From: Alteromonas indica
Lineage (GTDB): Bacteria; Pseudomonadota; Gammaproteobacteria; Enterobacterales; Alteromonadaceae
Assembly (NCBI GenBank): GCA_003056425.1
Contig: PYVY01000012.1
Coordinates: forward strand, 62,001 to 126,000
DNA: 64,000 nucleotides
Reading direction: 5' to 3'
The notes beneath the pieces are model-generated. The model ran no database searches. It was given only the letters and a program-made list of their open reading frames with translations, and was not told the origin of the DNA. This document shows positions 37,780 to 47,173 of this stretch, one piece after another. The number at the start of each line of letters is the position of its first letter. Position 1 is the stretch's first letter. The position numbers and the translations under genes were made by a program.

Positions 37780-38324
37780 ATTACTGCAGATCTGTAAACA
37801 AGACGCCAGGCAACGGGCCCCTTGAAAACACTATGTTGCGGATGCCGAAACTCTGCGCCGCAGTGAAGGCAATGGCTAAGTTCAAATAGTTTTGTTGTAT
37901 ACGGTAAATAGTAAACTATCCTGGTCTGTAAATAATAGGTTGTGGCGAGAGGGAGATTGGGCCTGCGCAATAAGTGAATACAGCGTAGCGAGATTATTAT
38001 TCGCCTGGGGCGGTGAGGGCTTAATGCGCCGAAGCAAGCTTGCAGTCCAGCTACACCGTGGCAAATGCCTGTCCAGCAGTATTTACCCTTGCTATACCCG
38101 CATAGATCCGAACCTTGTAAGCCTGTCGGCTCGGTAAAACCTACTGGTAGCACAACATCTGGCTGTTCATTTGACTGATCATTAAGTTTACGTAATGACG
38201 GCATATCTTCTGGCCGTAAATGCCGGTTATTACAGTATAATTCTGCAGAAGGTAGAGCGAACATCGTCACCGGCAATGAGATCAAATAAACCCATATTAC
38301 GTATACCAGCACTACAAAGACCAT
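37776..38324 (-). CDS. Hypothetical protein coupled to the cryptochrome-like gene
   Basis: About 182 residues if started at the ATG at 38324. A longer start at 38396 would overlap phrB by 56 nt. It opens with a hydrophobic segment ([19 protein letters not shown]), either a signal anchor or a signal peptide. Later it has many cysteines, including HCLHCGAEF near the C-terminus (CxxC). Its stop overlaps the next gene's ATG (ATGA), and the frame is open throughout; both argue that it is real. The central part reads awkwardly, and a second frame (37882-38064) also looks protein-like, so a frameshift is possible. No family recognised. Confidence 0.45.
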   Translation of the reverse strand: MVFVVLVYVIWVYLISLPVTMFALPSAELYCNNRHLRPEDMPSLRKLNDQSNEQPDVVLPVGFTEPTGLQGSDLCGYSKGKYCWTGICHGVAGLQACFGALSPHRPRRIIISLRCIHLLRRPNLPLATTYYLQTRIVYYLPYTTKLFELSHCLHCGAEFRHPQHSVFKGPVAWRLVYRSAVI

Positions 38325-38340
38325 TACTAAAGAGGTAAGC

Positions 38341-39768
38341 GTGACCGTACCAGTAAGCCTGATGTGGTTCAGAAAAGACTTGCGGGTTAAAGACAATCCG
38401 GCACTTAATGCAGCGTGCGATGAAGGTAAAATAATCCCGATTTATATCCACGATACTGCTGCGCCACAAGACCATCTGCCCGGTGAAGCTTCAGCATGGT
38501 GGCTGCATCAGTCTTTAGCGCAGTTAAATGAGCGACTAAACGGGCACCTGCAGTTGTTTCGTGGCAATGCCGGTGAACTAATCCCCCAATTACTTGAGCA
38601 CTTTGAAGTTGATCGTATCTTTTGGAATCGCTGCTATGAGCCCTGGTCGGTTAAACGTGATAAAAAGCTAAAACAAACACTTAAAAACAGCAGTATTCAG
38701 GTACATAGTTTTAATGGAAGTTTACTGTGGGAACCCATGACCATTGCTAAAAAGGACGGTGGCCCCTACAAAGTATTCACCCCTTACTATAAAAAGGGAT
38801 GTTTGCAGGCCCCCGAGCCACGCTATCCCAAAGCCCCTCCGGGCCGTATTACCTACGCTGATGTGCCCCATAAAGGCGTCGCGTTGGCCGAACTGGAACT
38901 TCTGCCTTCAATAAACTGGTACGACACCATCGACAGCCTGTGGCAACCTGGTGAAGAAGGCGCTGCAGACCGCTTAAGTGCCTTCTTGAGCGAACCGGTG
39001 GAGTATTACCACAGTGAGCGAGACATACCAGGGGTAGAAGGTACATCCAGGCTTTCACCCCACTTACATTGGGGCGAAATCTCGCCTAATCAGATTTGGT
39101 ATGCCATAAAAGGTAAGTATGGCGATCAAGAGAATAAAAGCATTGAGACGTATTTAAGCGAGTTGGGCTGGCGGGAATTCAGTTATTACCTAATGTTTCA
39201 CTTTCCGCACTTTGTTGAAGAAAACTTTAATGAAAAATTTAACCACTTCAACTGGCGGTACAGTGAAACCGAATTGGTGGCATGGCAGCAGGGGAAAACG
39301 GGTATTCCTATTGTTGATGCGGGCATGCGGCAGTTATGGCAAACCGGCTGGATACATAATCGGGTAAGAATGATTGTAGGCTCCTTTCTGGTTAAAAACC
39401 TGCTTATGCACTGGCAACAGGGTGAGCAATGGTTCTGGGATTGCCTGGTTGATGCCGATCTGGCCAGCAATACTGCCGGATGGCAATGGGTGGCCGGTTC
39501 AGGAGCAGATGCTGCACCTTATTTCAGGGTTTTTAATCCGGTTTTACAAGGCGAGAAATTTGATAAACAAGGAGAGTATGTTCGCCACTATTGCCCTGAA
39601 CTTAAAAGCCTGCCTGACAAATTTTTGCATAAGCCATGGGAGGCGAAGCCCGAAGTGCTGAAAGAAGCTGGTATTACGCTGGGTAAGGATTATCCCGAGC
39701 CATTGGTTGACTTAAAGCAAAGCCGGCGTAGGGCGCTGGATACGTTTGATGAGATAAAGGGAAAATAA
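38341..39768 (+). CDS. phrB: Deoxyribodipyrimidine photolyase, class I CPD type
   Basis: 475 residues (E. coli PhrB 472). It begins VSLMWFRKDLRVKDNPAL, with the antenna domain over about residues 1-130. The C-terminal FAD domain has SRLSPHLHWGEISP, TGIPIVDAGMRQLWQTGWIHNR, and WQWVAGSGADAAPYFRVFNP, the CPD-binding and FAD-binding signature. The tryptophans of the electron-transfer chain lie within these blocks. It splits cyclobutane pyrimidine dimers using blue light. The GTG start at 38341 is supported by AAAGAGG 7 nt upstream. Two nucleotides separate it from the next photolyase gene, so they form one operon, divergent from paralogue 1. Confidence 0.93.
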   Translation: MTVPVSLMWFRKDLRVKDNPALNAACDEGKIIPIYIHDTAAPQDHLPGEASAWWLHQSLAQLNERLNGHLQLFRGNAGELIPQLLEHFEVDRIFWNRCYEPWSVKRDKKLKQTLKNSSIQVHSFNGSLLWEPMTIAKKDGGPYKVFTPYYKKGCLQAPEPRYPKAPPGRITYADVPHKGVALAELELLPSINWYDTIDSLWQPGEEGAADRLSAFLSEPVEYYHSERDIPGVEGTSRLSPHLHWGEISPNQIWYAIKGKYGDQENKSIETYLSELGWREFSYYLMFHFPHFVEENFNEKFNHFNWRYSETELVAWQQGKTGIPIVDAGMRQLWQTGWIHNRVRMIVGSFLVKNLLMHWQQGEQWFWDCLVDADLASNTAGWQWVAGSGADAAPYFRVFNPVLQGEKFDKQGEYVRHYCPELKSLPDKFLHKPWEAKPEVLKEAGITLGKDYPEPLVDLKQSRRRALDTFDEIKGK

Positions 39769-39770
39769 AC

Positions 39771-41312
39771 ATGGCGGGCACGCTTCGCTTAATACTAGGG
39801 GACCAACTCACTCGCACATTACCTGTGTTAACCGAAGCGAACCGTCAAAGCGACGTTATTTTACTGGCTGAAGTAAAAGAAGAAGCAACTTACGTAAAAC
39901 ACCATAAAAAGAAAATCATTTTGCTATTTTCGGCCATGCGTCATTTTGCCAGTACGCTGCGCCAGGACGGTTTTAAGGTGCATTATCGTAAATATGATGA
40001 CTACGATAATAAAGGCTCGCTGTTAGCAGAGGTGCAAGCGGCGAAGGCGGCATATCACTGCCATAGCGTGGTGGTAACCGAGCCGGGGGAATACCGGTTA
40101 CTTGATGCTATGCAGCGCTGGGCCGAGCAACTGGACTGTCCGGTTACCCTATTACCTGACTGCCGGTTCTTATCGACTAAACAGGATTTTAGGCATTGGG
40201 CGCAAGACAGAAAAATATTACGCATGGAGTTTTTTTACCGGGAAATGCGTAAGAAAACCGGTATCTTAATGGAACAAGGCGGCCCTATAGGTGGTAAATG
40301 GAATTTTGACAGCAGTAATCGTGAACCTATGCCTGCGACCGTGCAGCCTCCTGCGCCTACCCGGTTTGAACCAGATGACATCACCCGGCAGGTGATCGCG
40401 CTGGTGGACGAAACATTCGCAGACCACTTTGGCGAGAGTACCCAATTTCATTATGCGGTAACGCGCCAACAGGCGTTGCAAGTATTAAATGAATTTATTG
40501 CCCAGCGATTACCTGATTTCGGGCAATACCAGGATGCCATGCGACACAATATGCCCTGGCTGTTTCACTCGCATATTTCCTTTTACATAAATTGTGGGTT
40601 GTTAACCCCTGCCGAAGTTATTGAACAGGCTGAAACTGCGTATCATACGGGCGAAGCGCCGTTAAATTCGGTCGAAGGGTTTATCCGGCAAATTCTGGGT
40701 TGGCGTGAGTTCGTTCGAGGCTATTATTGGCACTTTATGCCCGAACTGAAACACGATAACTATTTTAATACGCGCCGCGCGCTACCAGACTTCTTTTGGC
40801 ACGGCTATACCAATATGAACTGTTTACGTCAGTGTATAACCGATACCAGACAGCACGCATATGCGCACCATATCCAACGGCTAATGGTACTGGGTAATTT
40901 TGCGTTGCTATGTGAACTTGCGCCTGAAGCGGTACAACAGTGGTATTTGCTCGTGTACGCCGACGCCTATGAGTGGGTGGAGCTACCTAATGTTGCCGGT
41001 ATGATACTGTACGCAGACGGCGGTAAGCTTGCCAGTAAGCCATACATCTCTAGTGGCAGTTATATCAATAAAATGTCGGATTATTGCAAAAACTGTGGTT
41101 ACAGTGTTTCGAAGAAAACCGGTGATAACGCCTGCCCGTTTAATTATCTCTACTGGCGTTTTATTGATGTTCATCAACATGTACTAAGATCCAATCCCCG
41201 CATGGCCTTGATTTATAAAAGCTTCGAAAGGATGGGGCCAGATAAAATTGCAGCTTTGCGCGATGAGGCTACAGCATTTTTGACAAAAATCAGCAAAAAT
41301 GAAGAAGTCTGA
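39771..41312 (+). CDS. Iron-sulfur bacterial cryptochrome/(6-4) photolyase (FeS-BCP)
   Basis: 513 residues. It opens LRLILGDQLTRTLPVL, the FeS-BCP start, rather than the WFRxDLR of other photolyases. Four candidate [4Fe-4S] ligands are C351, C439, C442 and C455 (the last three in YCKNCGYS and NACPF); each is exactly one residue beyond the ligands of Agrobacterium PhrB (C350, C438, C441, C454). This subfamily repairs (6-4) photoproducts and uses a lumazine antenna. It is translated just after phrB and overlaps the DUF2256 gene by 14 nt, so the operon would cover both major UV lesions. Confidence 0.93.
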   Translation: MAGTLRLILGDQLTRTLPVLTEANRQSDVILLAEVKEEATYVKHHKKKIILLFSAMRHFASTLRQDGFKVHYRKYDDYDNKGSLLAEVQAAKAAYHCHSVVVTEPGEYRLLDAMQRWAEQLDCPVTLLPDCRFLSTKQDFRHWAQDRKILRMEFFYREMRKKTGILMEQGGPIGGKWNFDSSNREPMPATVQPPAPTRFEPDDITRQVIALVDETFADHFGESTQFHYAVTRQQALQVLNEFIAQRLPDFGQYQDAMRHNMPWLFHSHISFYINCGLLTPAEVIEQAETAYHTGEAPLNSVEGFIRQILGWREFVRGYYWHFMPELKHDNYFNTRRALPDFFWHGYTNMNCLRQCITDTRQHAYAHHIQRLMVLGNFALLCELAPEAVQQWYLLVYADAYEWVELPNVAGMILYADGGKLASKPYISSGSYINKMSDYCKNCGYSVSKKTGDNACPFNYLYWRFIDVHQHVLRSNPRMALIYKSFERMGPDKIAALRDEATAFLTKISKNEEV

Positions 41313-41451
41313 GTTACCGTCTAAAATTTGTCCGGTTTGCTGCCGTCCATTTTCCTGGCGTAAAAAATGGGCAAAGAACTGGCCCCAGGTAAAATACTGT
41401 TCTAAGCGCTGCGCAGGTGCACGTAGCCCAGGCCTACCAAAGCCTGTCTAA
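41299..41451 (+). CDS. DUF2256 zinc-ribbon-like small protein
   Basis: 50 residues translated from the ATG at 41299 to TAA at 41449, overlapping the end of the FeS-BCP gene by 14 nt. The sequence includes KICPVCCRPFSWRKKWAKNW followed by YCSKRC, giving paired cysteine motifs (C11/C14 and C34/C38) that should bind zinc. This is the DUF2256 pattern. Genomic neighbours of DUF2256 are very often photolyase/cryptochrome genes, so a role in that context is plausible, but no activity is known. Confidence 0.88.
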   Translation: MKKSELPSKICPVCCRPFSWRKKWAKNWPQVKYCSKRCAGARSPGLPKPV

Positions 41452-41604
41452 GTCACGTATGTTAACGGTAATAACCATAATAGTGCGGTTAACATACTGA
41501 GCATTAATCAATAGTGCGGAGGCTAAGGCTACCGACTTTGCTTTATTGCACTTTTAACCGCTCACTCTCGTAACCAGTGCTCTGCTGACCAATAAAGACA
41601 ACTT

Positions 41605-42642
41605 ATGAAACTATTATCTGCGATAGCCGCTACCGTATTTATCTTTAGCTCGACGAATGTCACTTATGCGGCTGATGCTGAACAAGTTGCTGTTGTAAAA
41701 GGCACCCAAATTACCGGCGTAACTGTTAGTAACCAGGGCGATATTTTTGTTAATGCTCCAAATTGGCGGGATGGCGTCTCGTTTGCCGTAGCGCGCATTA
41801 ATAAGTCCACTGATAAGTTCACTCCTTACCCTGACAACGCCTACAATCAATGTGTGGCAAACAGTGATGTTCGGGATGATTGCTTTTTAGCAGTACAATC
41901 AGTGGTGGCCAGTAATGATAAATTATATGTTTTAGATACTCGAAATCCTAAATTCCAGCAGGTAAAGGATGCCCCGCGCATATTTGTAATAGACCTGAAC
42001 ACCGATAAAGTTGAGAAGGTGCTTACATTATCAGCCCAGGCCTATCATCGAGATTCTTATATTAACGATTTACGCATAGACCATAAAACGAACCGGGTCT
42101 ATATGACAGATTCTGCCCACGCCGGGCTGGTGGTGTACAACCTTAACGACGATAGTAGCTATCGTATATTAGACAATCACCACAGTACCAGAGCGCAGGT
42201 CGAGACGTTAAATATCCAGGGCAAAGCCTTCACCATGCAGGTACAATCCGATGGCATAGCATTGGATACCTACAACGATACACTCTATTATCATGCGCTA
42301 TCAGGCTATACGCTTTATGCGATAAATACCGCCGATATTAAACAAGGTGGCGATATAGCGAATAAGGCTATATGGGAAGTCGCAAAGACAGGCGCGCCGG
42401 ACGGAATGATATTGGATAAACGCGGTAATTTATATTTAGCTGATCTTGAAAAACAACAGGTACAATATTTAACTCCCGCACATGATTTACGCACCTTGGT
42501 AGAAGGCGAGGCAGTGAACTGGGCGGATACCTTTAGTATTTACAATAATTATCTGTATTATACCAATAGTAAAATTCAGGATGCCGGTAAAGACGTAAGC
42601 AATATGCACTTTGAGGTTTATCGAGTAAAACTTCCTGACTAA
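41605..42642 (+). CDS. Major royal jelly protein / Yellow family (MRJP) exported protein
   Basis: 345 residues. A signal peptide (MKLLSAIAATVFIFSSTNVTYA, about 1-22) is followed by a six-bladed propeller pattern: ITGVTVSNQGDIFVNAPNW, IFVIDLNTDKVEKVL, YINDLRIDHKTNRVYMTDS, DGIALDTYNDTLYYHALSG and GNLYLADLEKQQVQYL. These are the Yellow/MRJP landmarks. Bacterial relatives are annotated as dopachrome-tautomerase-related, but no activity is proven. The gene lies alone after the photolyase operon with its own upstream region, and a nested hairpin follows at 42669. Confidence 0.82.
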   Translation: MKLLSAIAATVFIFSSTNVTYAADAEQVAVVKGTQITGVTVSNQGDIFVNAPNWRDGVSFAVARINKSTDKFTPYPDNAYNQCVANSDVRDDCFLAVQSVVASNDKLYVLDTRNPKFQQVKDAPRIFVIDLNTDKVEKVLTLSAQAYHRDSYINDLRIDHKTNRVYMTDSAHAGLVVYNLNDDSSYRILDNHHSTRAQVETLNIQGKAFTMQVQSDGIALDTYNDTLYYHALSGYTLYAINTADIKQGGDIANKAIWEVAKTGAPDGMILDKRGNLYLADLEKQQVQYLTPAHDLRTLVEGEAVNWADTFSIYNNYLYYTNSKIQDAGKDVSNMHFEVYRVKLPD

Positions 42643-42668
42643 TGTCTCGTTCACTCTTTTTCCCGGTT

Positions 42669-42715
42669 GCTATGTTCGTTACCCACTGCATTTTGTAAAT
42701 GCGGAATGAACATAG
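42669..42715. repeat. Nested hairpin downstream of the MRJP-like gene
   Basis: Outer arms GCTATGTTCGTT and AATGAACATAGC (one G-T wobble) enclose an inner stem GCATTT-TGT-AAATGC. No T run follows, so it may be an mRNA 3'-end structure rather than a terminator. The remaining bases to 43058 are AT-rich with no credible gene apart from leader sequence of the next gene. Confidence 0.6.
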
Positions 42716-43058
42716 CAGCGACCAAACGGTATAAATACCGAAACACTCCATCAGGCGTTTTATTTCTTTGTGGTTGTGCAGTTAACATTTACTTTAAGAG
42801 GAATTTTACGGCACCATACTCGTATTTTTTTGAAACTTATTTAATCAGCATCACCGATATAGGAAACCTATCCAGGTTAAAATACATCGAAAATTTATAG
42901 ACAAAGGATCTTCAATATCAGAGTGCGATCCTTAATTTTCGCTATCCACACGTACAGTAGTAAATAAGTCGTATTATTTATAAAAAATACATTCTATATA
43001 AACCTCTCCATCACTCGCACTGTACCAATGAATGTTAAATATAATTAAGGAGAAGGTT

Positions 43059-44768
43059 ATGCGCAAAAATTTGGGTATTGGCGTCGCTAGTCTATTGGTT
43101 TTATTTAGTCCTTTAGCAACTGCGCAGCAGGCTACAATAAGTGAAGTATCAATGTCGGGACATTTTTTCACCAGTGTAATAGCTGGCGTCGTTATCGCCG
43201 TTGGCATTCAATTTTTATTAAGCAATCTGGCCGTGGCCCTGGGTATCAGTGCTGTCGGAGATCTTCGCAAGAGTGATGACAATACCAGTAAATCCGAAGA
43301 CGGGTCGCACACGTCATGGAGTGCAACCAGTAAAAAAGTTATATCGGCAATGGGCGTCTTTACCACATTGACTATGTCGATTTCGTTGTTTGCAGGCACC
43401 TGGTTAGCATTAGACCTGGCGCAAAGCGCAACCGTGTTAAATGGCGCAATTACCGGCTTGGTAATTTGGGCATTATTTTTTATGGTTTGTCTTTATTTCG
43501 ACATTAAACTCACCACAAGTATTACCGGTAGACTGGTCGACTTTATTCAGGCAAGTATCAGCAAAACCGGCAGTATTCTTTCCGGCGCGGTAACTTCAAG
43601 TAATCAGCCGAAACCCCAGGAGTTTGCTGAACAAACAGTAAAAGCGATACATGACGAAATCCGCCAGGAATTCGATGTTTCAGATATCGATAAAAAAATT
43701 AAGAATTACATAGATCGGGCGTCGTCAGATCTAAATGCAACCGATCTGCGCAAGGAAATGGAGAAGTTACTCCACGAAATTGAAATAGAAGAGCAATACA
43801 ACACAGATGATCCGGATGCGGCGCGCAAATTAATTTTAGAGGTAGCGAATAAACAGTCTTCAGTAAGCAGCCAGGATAAGCAAAAGTTCAAAGATGCCGT
43901 AGGCCAAGCCAAATCAGCTTTACGTGAAGGCGGCGATTCAAACCAGGCTAAAGCTACAGCAGTATTTGATAAACTGAGCCCGGGTAACGATGAGCAAGGT
44001 CAGAACTATCGTAAAATGGTAAGTGATTACCTGGACAATATGGGCAAAGAGGAAGTGTCCTCTGAACAGATTGAACAAGATCTTGAGAAAATCTTTAATA
44101 ATCCAAAAGACTCTCAGCAAGTTATAAAAGGCCGCTTTGAAAAAATTGACCGAGACACCATCACCGCTGCTATTGCTGCACATCCCGATATGGATGAGAC
44201 CAAGGCTAATAAGGTCGTAGCGATTTTTGACAAAGTCGCCAATAAATTTGCCGCTAAATCTTCATCGGTAAGTACGGGTAATGAGAATTCGAATCAGGGT
44301 AGTGAGCTGGATAACCTTCCTGTGAAACGCAGCAAAGCAGAAACACGAGTTCAACAGTGGTTTGACAGAATGAATCGTCCAGAATTGCGCTATCGTAATC
44401 TTAAAGGCGATTTCATGGAGATACTAGATAATCCAAAAATCGCGCCTTCTGTGTTGTCAAAACGTTTATCAAAAATGGACGAAAAGTCGGTCAGAGCGTT
44501 GCTAACGAATAACAGCCAGCTTGATGAATCAGATATTGATCAATATATGGAAAGATTTACTGAGGCCAAATCAGAACTTATCAGCCGGGTAAATCAGTTG
44601 CAAGAAGAGGCAACTAACCGGATAAACGCTTTACAAGATAGTGCGCTTAAGCAATCTGAGTATGTTCGACAGTCGGCTATGGCTGCAGCATGGTGGTTGT
44701 TTATCAGCGCTACTGTAAGTGGTGCAGCTGCTTTGGTGGCAGGCGCCCTGGCAGCAAACATCATTTAA
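43059..44768 (+). CDS. Membrane-anchored helical/coiled-coil protein, unrecognised
   Basis: 569 residues starting MRKNLGIGVASLLVLF (signal peptide, cleavage near TAQQ, residues 19-22). Membrane helices appear at about 36-60, 97-118 and 126-148, then a long soluble region (about 165-535) of charged helices. Within it two stretches resemble each other: EQIEQDLEKIFNNPKDSQQVIKG and YRNLKGDFMEILDNPKIAPS, each followed by a KxDRDTI/KMDEKSV segment. A final C-terminal membrane helix spans about 545-567. I recognise no domain. The layout (membrane ends, repeat-bearing helical middle) suggests a structural or sensing role. AAGGAGAAGG supports the start; the gene is monocistronic with a terminator. Confidence 0.8.
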   Translation: MRKNLGIGVASLLVLFSPLATAQQATISEVSMSGHFFTSVIAGVVIAVGIQFLLSNLAVALGISAVGDLRKSDDNTSKSEDGSHTSWSATSKKVISAMGVFTTLTMSISLFAGTWLALDLAQSATVLNGAITGLVIWALFFMVCLYFDIKLTTSITGRLVDFIQASISKTGSILSGAVTSSNQPKPQEFAEQTVKAIHDEIRQEFDVSDIDKKIKNYIDRASSDLNATDLRKEMEKLLHEIEIEEQYNTDDPDAARKLILEVANKQSSVSSQDKQKFKDAVGQAKSALREGGDSNQAKATAVFDKLSPGNDEQGQNYRKMVSDYLDNMGKEEVSSEQIEQDLEKIFNNPKDSQQVIKGRFEKIDRDTITAAIAAHPDMDETKANKVVAIFDKVANKFAAKSSSVSTGNENSNQGSELDNLPVKRSKAETRVQQWFDRMNRPELRYRNLKGDFMEILDNPKIAPSVLSKRLSKMDEKSVRALLTNNSQLDESDIDQYMERFTEAKSELISRVNQLQEEATNRINALQDSALKQSEYVRQSAMAAAWWLFISATVSGAAALVAGALAANII

Positions 44769-44794
44769 ACTTAACCTAAAACACGCAATTGAAT

Positions 44795-44821
44795 AGCCCA
44801 GTTTTACTGGGCTTTTTTTTA
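44795..44821 (+). terminator. Terminator after the 569-residue membrane protein
   Basis: The stem AGCCCAGT / ACTGGGCT with loop TTT, followed by eight T residues, 26 nt past the stop. The stretch 44822-45285 beyond it shows no clear gene; it should contain the promoter of the DUF421 gene. Confidence 0.9.
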
Positions 44822-45285
44822 CAAAAAATATCGCATTTCATGCTGTAGGTTAAAAATCATTGCGGTCTCAGTAAGCGTTTTCTCGATTGTATAAGGCTCA
44901 TTACGTTTTTTATTGACGCCTACACAGTGTCTTCACACCATATTGATAGCTATTACGCTGGTGTGGCACCGCAATACAGCGTCGATTACCGGTTAACGCG
45001 AGGCACCCACATGGCTTACCTTCGTAGCGGTTAGTTGAATTCAATCTAAAACAGAAACTGAGGGAGTAGGGTTTAAAACTAATGTACGCGACGTTGTTCC
45101 GCTCGAATATTACGTAAATTGACACAGGGTAAGTCGATAATGGGCTAATTAAAATAATGTTATGAGGATAAGAAGTAGTCTGCATATCTATTGCAAACGT
45201 ATTGGCATAAGTAGGGTTCGCCGCAGCCATGCAAAATATGTATTGCATAGATGACATGTAACTAATTGAAGTAATGGAGAAAATT

Positions 45286-45813
45286 ATGTTCACTGATGGG
45301 CCTGCGCTGGACACGTTGCTGAAAGGGCTATGCCTGACGGCTATGGGAATGGTTTGGGTAGTTATATTAGTCAGGATTAATGGCTTACGTTCATTCTCCA
45401 AAATGACTAACTTTGATTTTGTCATGACGGTGGCTGTAGGTTCACTACTGGCAAGCGCCAGTCAGTCTGCTGATTGGTATGCTTTTTTGCAGGCCGTATA
45501 CGCCATGGCAGCGCTATTTATTGTTCAGTTCAGTACAGCGAAGCTACGCCGGGGTTCTGATCGTTTCGAAGCGTTTATGCAAAATCAGCCGGTCATTTTG
45601 ATGCGTGAAGGTGAGATTAATGAAACCGCTTTAGCCCATACGCGGGTAGCCAAAGATGATTTATTGGCAAAATTGCGAGAAGCAAACGTTAAACAGTTTA
45701 GTGATGTGCAAGCGGTTGTTCTGGAAACCACCGGAGATATATCAGTTATCACGGGAGAAAGCTGTTCGCCCGAACTGTTGCGCGGTACAAAGAGCATCAC
45801 GCCAAAAAGGTAA
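45286..45813 (+). CDS. DUF421 (YetF-like) membrane protein
   Basis: 175 residues with two to three N-terminal hydrophobic segments and the DUF421 core VVILVRINGLRSFSKMTNFDFV (about residues 26-47; compare R-I-x-G-x-R-x-x-x-x-x-x-x-F-D), followed by a cytoplasmic domain containing REGEINETALAHTRVAKDDLLAKLR and QAVVLETTGDISVI. The ATG at 45286 has a GGAGA motif 6 nt upstream; the ATG at 45274 would place its start on that same motif and is less likely. YetF-type proteins occur in stress regulons in Bacillus, but their function is unknown. Confidence 0.87.
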   Translation: MFTDGPALDTLLKGLCLTAMGMVWVVILVRINGLRSFSKMTNFDFVMTVAVGSLLASASQSADWYAFLQAVYAMAALFIVQFSTAKLRRGSDRFEAFMQNQPVILMREGEINETALAHTRVAKDDLLAKLREANVKQFSDVQAVVLETTGDISVITGESCSPELLRGTKSITPKR

Positions 45814-46387
45814 GGCTTTTCTATGTAAACATATCGAGCATGGGCGCCAACCCAATGCCGTACCTTCTTCGTGATTTTCAGCTGGCTGCTTAAGTAAGAA
45901 ATCATCCTTTTAGGCGTGAGTTGCCTCTAAAAGAAACATTTAAAAGAAGCATTATATTAAATATCTAAAAAAAGCATACTCATTTAACTAGGTTATCGTA
46001 ACTCGCTGTTCGATATATTCTTCATCCTGATATACCACCGTAAATATCCCATCAAGGTTGCTTCGGTATATCTATAATACATCGCTTTTTTATAACAATA
46101 CCTGATGCTATTAATGAAGCTTTACTAACTACGGCGGTGTCTCTACGGTTTTGTGGGTAGAAAGTATATGCGCCATTTCCAGGCCTGCGCGATAAAGCAT
46201 ATTGAGGGTAGGGCAGCAACAGACTTTGGCGCAGGCATTAATTATCTTCGCACTGACCTAGCAGAGCGCAGCCAAGATATTGTGAAAATGTAGCCAGTAC
46301 GCATTTTTCGTTTTGTAGATAATGATATTTACACAATAGAGCTTACCCATAGCGTGGCACGTTGAAAATAAACTCGAAGGATAAACA
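45814..46387. other. AT-rich intergenic region before the SDR gene
   Basis: 574 nt without a recognisable gene. A 41-codon open stretch (46168-46293, starting MRHFQACAIKHIEGRAA) has no ribosome site and no family I know; it may be a remnant. It contains the octamer GGGTAGGG at 46206-46213, which matches the FtsK-orienting KOPS consensus. Confidence 0.4.
46206..46213 (+). promoter_or_regulatory. KOPS-like octamer pointing toward dif
   Basis: GGGTAGGG matches the E. coli FtsK-orienting sequence GGGNAGGG. It lies 1.9 kb left of dif on the plus strand, which is the expected polarity. A single occurrence is weak evidence because an octamer with one free position turns up by chance a few times in a window this size. 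Confidence 0.35.
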
Positions 46388-47173
46388 ATGAAAACTATTT
46401 TAATTACTGGTGCTACTGACGGGTTGGGATTGGCCACCGCACATGCGCTTGCTGAAACGGGTCATCACCTTATTGTGCATGGAAGAGACGAAAAAAAACT
46501 GGCTAACATGTTAAATACTATTCCTAATGGCGTAAACATAACGTGCTTGTGCGCTGATTTTGACGATCTTCGCCAGGTTAACGCTATGGGGAAAATAATA
46601 CGACAGAAATTTAAAAAGATTGATCTATTAATTAATAATGCTGGCGTGTTGAAGGTGCCGGATAATAGCCAACATATGATTGATTTACGTTTTCGCGTAA
46701 ATACACTCGCGCCTTATATTCTGTATCTAAATCTAGTTGAACCACTTACCGGGGGCCGTGTGATAAACCTTTCATCTGCAGCCCAAAGTACAATAGATAT
46801 GGATGCAATAACCGGTAAAAAAGTATATCACGATGATATGCAGGCATATTCACAAAGTAAATTAGCCTTGACCCTGTGGACGTTCGCGCTTGCAAATGAT
46901 TCGGATAGAGCATGCGATTTTATGGCCGTCAATCCAGGCTCCTTATTGGCAACAAAAATGGTCAAGGAAGGGTTTGGTATTGCCGGGAAAGATATAGCCA
47001 GCGCAGTCGATTTACTTAGCGCACTGTCATTATCTACACAATATAATAATGTAAACGGGCGTTATTATGATAATGATATAGGGGACTTTGGCCAGGCGCA
47101 TCCCGATGCTTACCTAGCAGAACTTCAATCCGACATACTAGCTACTATGGATGGCGTTTTTCGCCAACTATAG
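46388..47173 (+). CDS. Short-chain dehydrogenase/reductase (SDR) family protein
   Basis: 261 residues, a classical SDR. The cofactor-binding motif TGATDGLG is at 7-14, NNAG follows the fourth strand, the catalytic Ser lies in INLSSAAQ, and the YxxxK pair is Y154/K158 in YSQSK. The charged residues after the second strand (HGRDEKK) suggest NADP(H) preference. The sequence resembles retinol dehydrogenase/WW-oxidoreductase-like bacterial SDRs; the substrate is unknown. A GAAGGA motif precedes the ATG. It stands alone at the left edge of the gene-poor terminus region. Confidence 0.88.
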   Translation: MKTILITGATDGLGLATAHALAETGHHLIVHGRDEKKLANMLNTIPNGVNITCLCADFDDLRQVNAMGKIIRQKFKKIDLLINNAGVLKVPDNSQHMIDLRFRVNTLAPYILYLNLVEPLTGGRVINLSSAAQSTIDMDAITGKKVYHDDMQAYSQSKLALTLWTFALANDSDRACDFMAVNPGSLLATKMVKEGFGIAGKDIASAVDLLSALSLSTQYNNVNGRYYDNDIGDFGQAHPDAYLAELQSDILATMDGVFRQL

